From positions 70,299,267 through 70,363,266 of the forward strand of contig OY720346.1 of assembly GCA_963082975.1 (NCBI GenBank): a stretch of DNA of 64,000 nucleotides, read 5' to 3'. The translations under genes were made by a program, and so were the position numbers. Positions 63,608 through 64,000 of this stretch are shown here, piece after piece. Each line of letters starts with the position of its first letter. The stretch's first letter is position 1. This DNA comes from Labia minor (lineage: Eukaryota; Arthropoda; Insecta; Dermaptera; Spongiphoridae). Under the pieces are notes generated by a model, which saw only the letters and a list, made by a program, of their open reading frames with translations, had not been told where the DNA came from and made no database searches.

Positions 63608-64000
63608 GTATGGTCGGCAACCTTTTTTAATAGTCGGGCACATTTCTGAAATAATATAACAGGGGTGGGCACACTCGGTGATACTTTGTTAGAGCCTGAA
63701 AAATCGGTCAAAAAATTTAAAAAAGTCGAAAATATTTTAAATAAAATATTTTATATATTAATATATAAATATATTTTTATATATTATATATTAAAATCAT
63801 GTTACTTTTTTTAGAACCATATTGAAAAAATTTTTTAAAAAATATTTAAAAGTCTGATCGCAAAAGGTTTTATTATATAGAATAGTTTTGTTTGGAATTT
63901 TTAATTTATAATGTAAAAATTTAGCAAATTAACCAGCTTGAAAAAATTCACGATTTTTGGAACCGTTTTACGGCCCCCTGAAATTATGGGCCCTAGCCAG
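63608..64000. mobile_element. hAT-like repeats running off the window
   Basis: ATGGTCGGCAACCTTTTTTA is a hAT-type terminus, and a second one, CAGGGGTGGGCACACTCGGT, follows at 63659. GAACCATATTGAAAAA matches the interiors of the other hAT MITEs. The right end lies beyond 64000, so the call is partial. Confidence 0.5.

Overview
This window looks like AT-rich intergenic DNA from an animal, most likely an arthropod and probably an insect. The evidence is the repeat content: BEL/Pao and Gypsy LTR elements, mariner and hAT MITEs, a Jockey-like LINE, tRNA-derived SINEs and rolling-circle repeats built like Drosophila DINE-1/mini-me. I cannot name the species. I found no host protein-coding gene, rRNA, functional tRNA or CRISPR array. 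Every coding signal I can recognise belongs to a transposable element, and almost all of these are broken.

Layout. Bases 1-1440 hold a decayed Gypsy-type element arranged pol remnant, LTR, leader. From about 1.5 to 16.5 kb, two SINE families, a LINE 3' end, several hAT MITEs (most with 8-bp target duplications), an internally deleted mariner nested in a TIR element, and three long family-B repeats are scattered in AT-rich spacer. At 17.6-18.5 kb there is a degenerate Jockey-like reverse transcriptase. From 21 to 33 kb come family-A repeats, a hAT inserted in a hAT inserted in a LINE, a mariner-derived foldback, and a 2.1-kb composite TIR element. From 33 to 44 kb come more family-A and family-B repeats and mariner debris. 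At 44.7-48.5 kb lies the one intact-looking element, a BEL/Pao-type LTR retrotransposon with two LTRs that look identical, a 5-bp target duplication and a gag-like ORF, but no pol. From 49 to 64 kb come two more mariner relics, nested family A/B/C repeats, a SINE inside family A, and a pogo/Tigger relic inside a hAT MITE.

The main pattern is that three families (A, B and C, about 20 copies or fragments) are diverged in sequence but share one plan. That plan is a 5' subterminal motif (palindromic in A and C), an AAGGGAGGTATTG-like block in the better-kept copies, a short-period microsatellite core, a GAAATTTGGTA-like block, a CCGGAAGTGG block, an AT-rich part, an inverted copy of the 5' subterminal motif, then a 3' hairpin and a terminus like CARCTTATTTT. 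This matches non-autonomous Helentrons (HINEs, including DINE-1). The autonomous partner is not in the window.

Several islands of higher GC and higher complexity stand between the repeats (for example 3.6-3.96, 20.6-21.0, 33.9-34.2, 37.2-37.56, 42.76-43.2, 52.0-52.4 and 60.8-61.2 kb). They have no convincing ORFs. Some carry motif clusters (GAGA plus PHO-like, forkhead-like plus CRE) that would fit cis-regulatory DNA in a gene desert. That reading is inference and needs comparison with a related genome.
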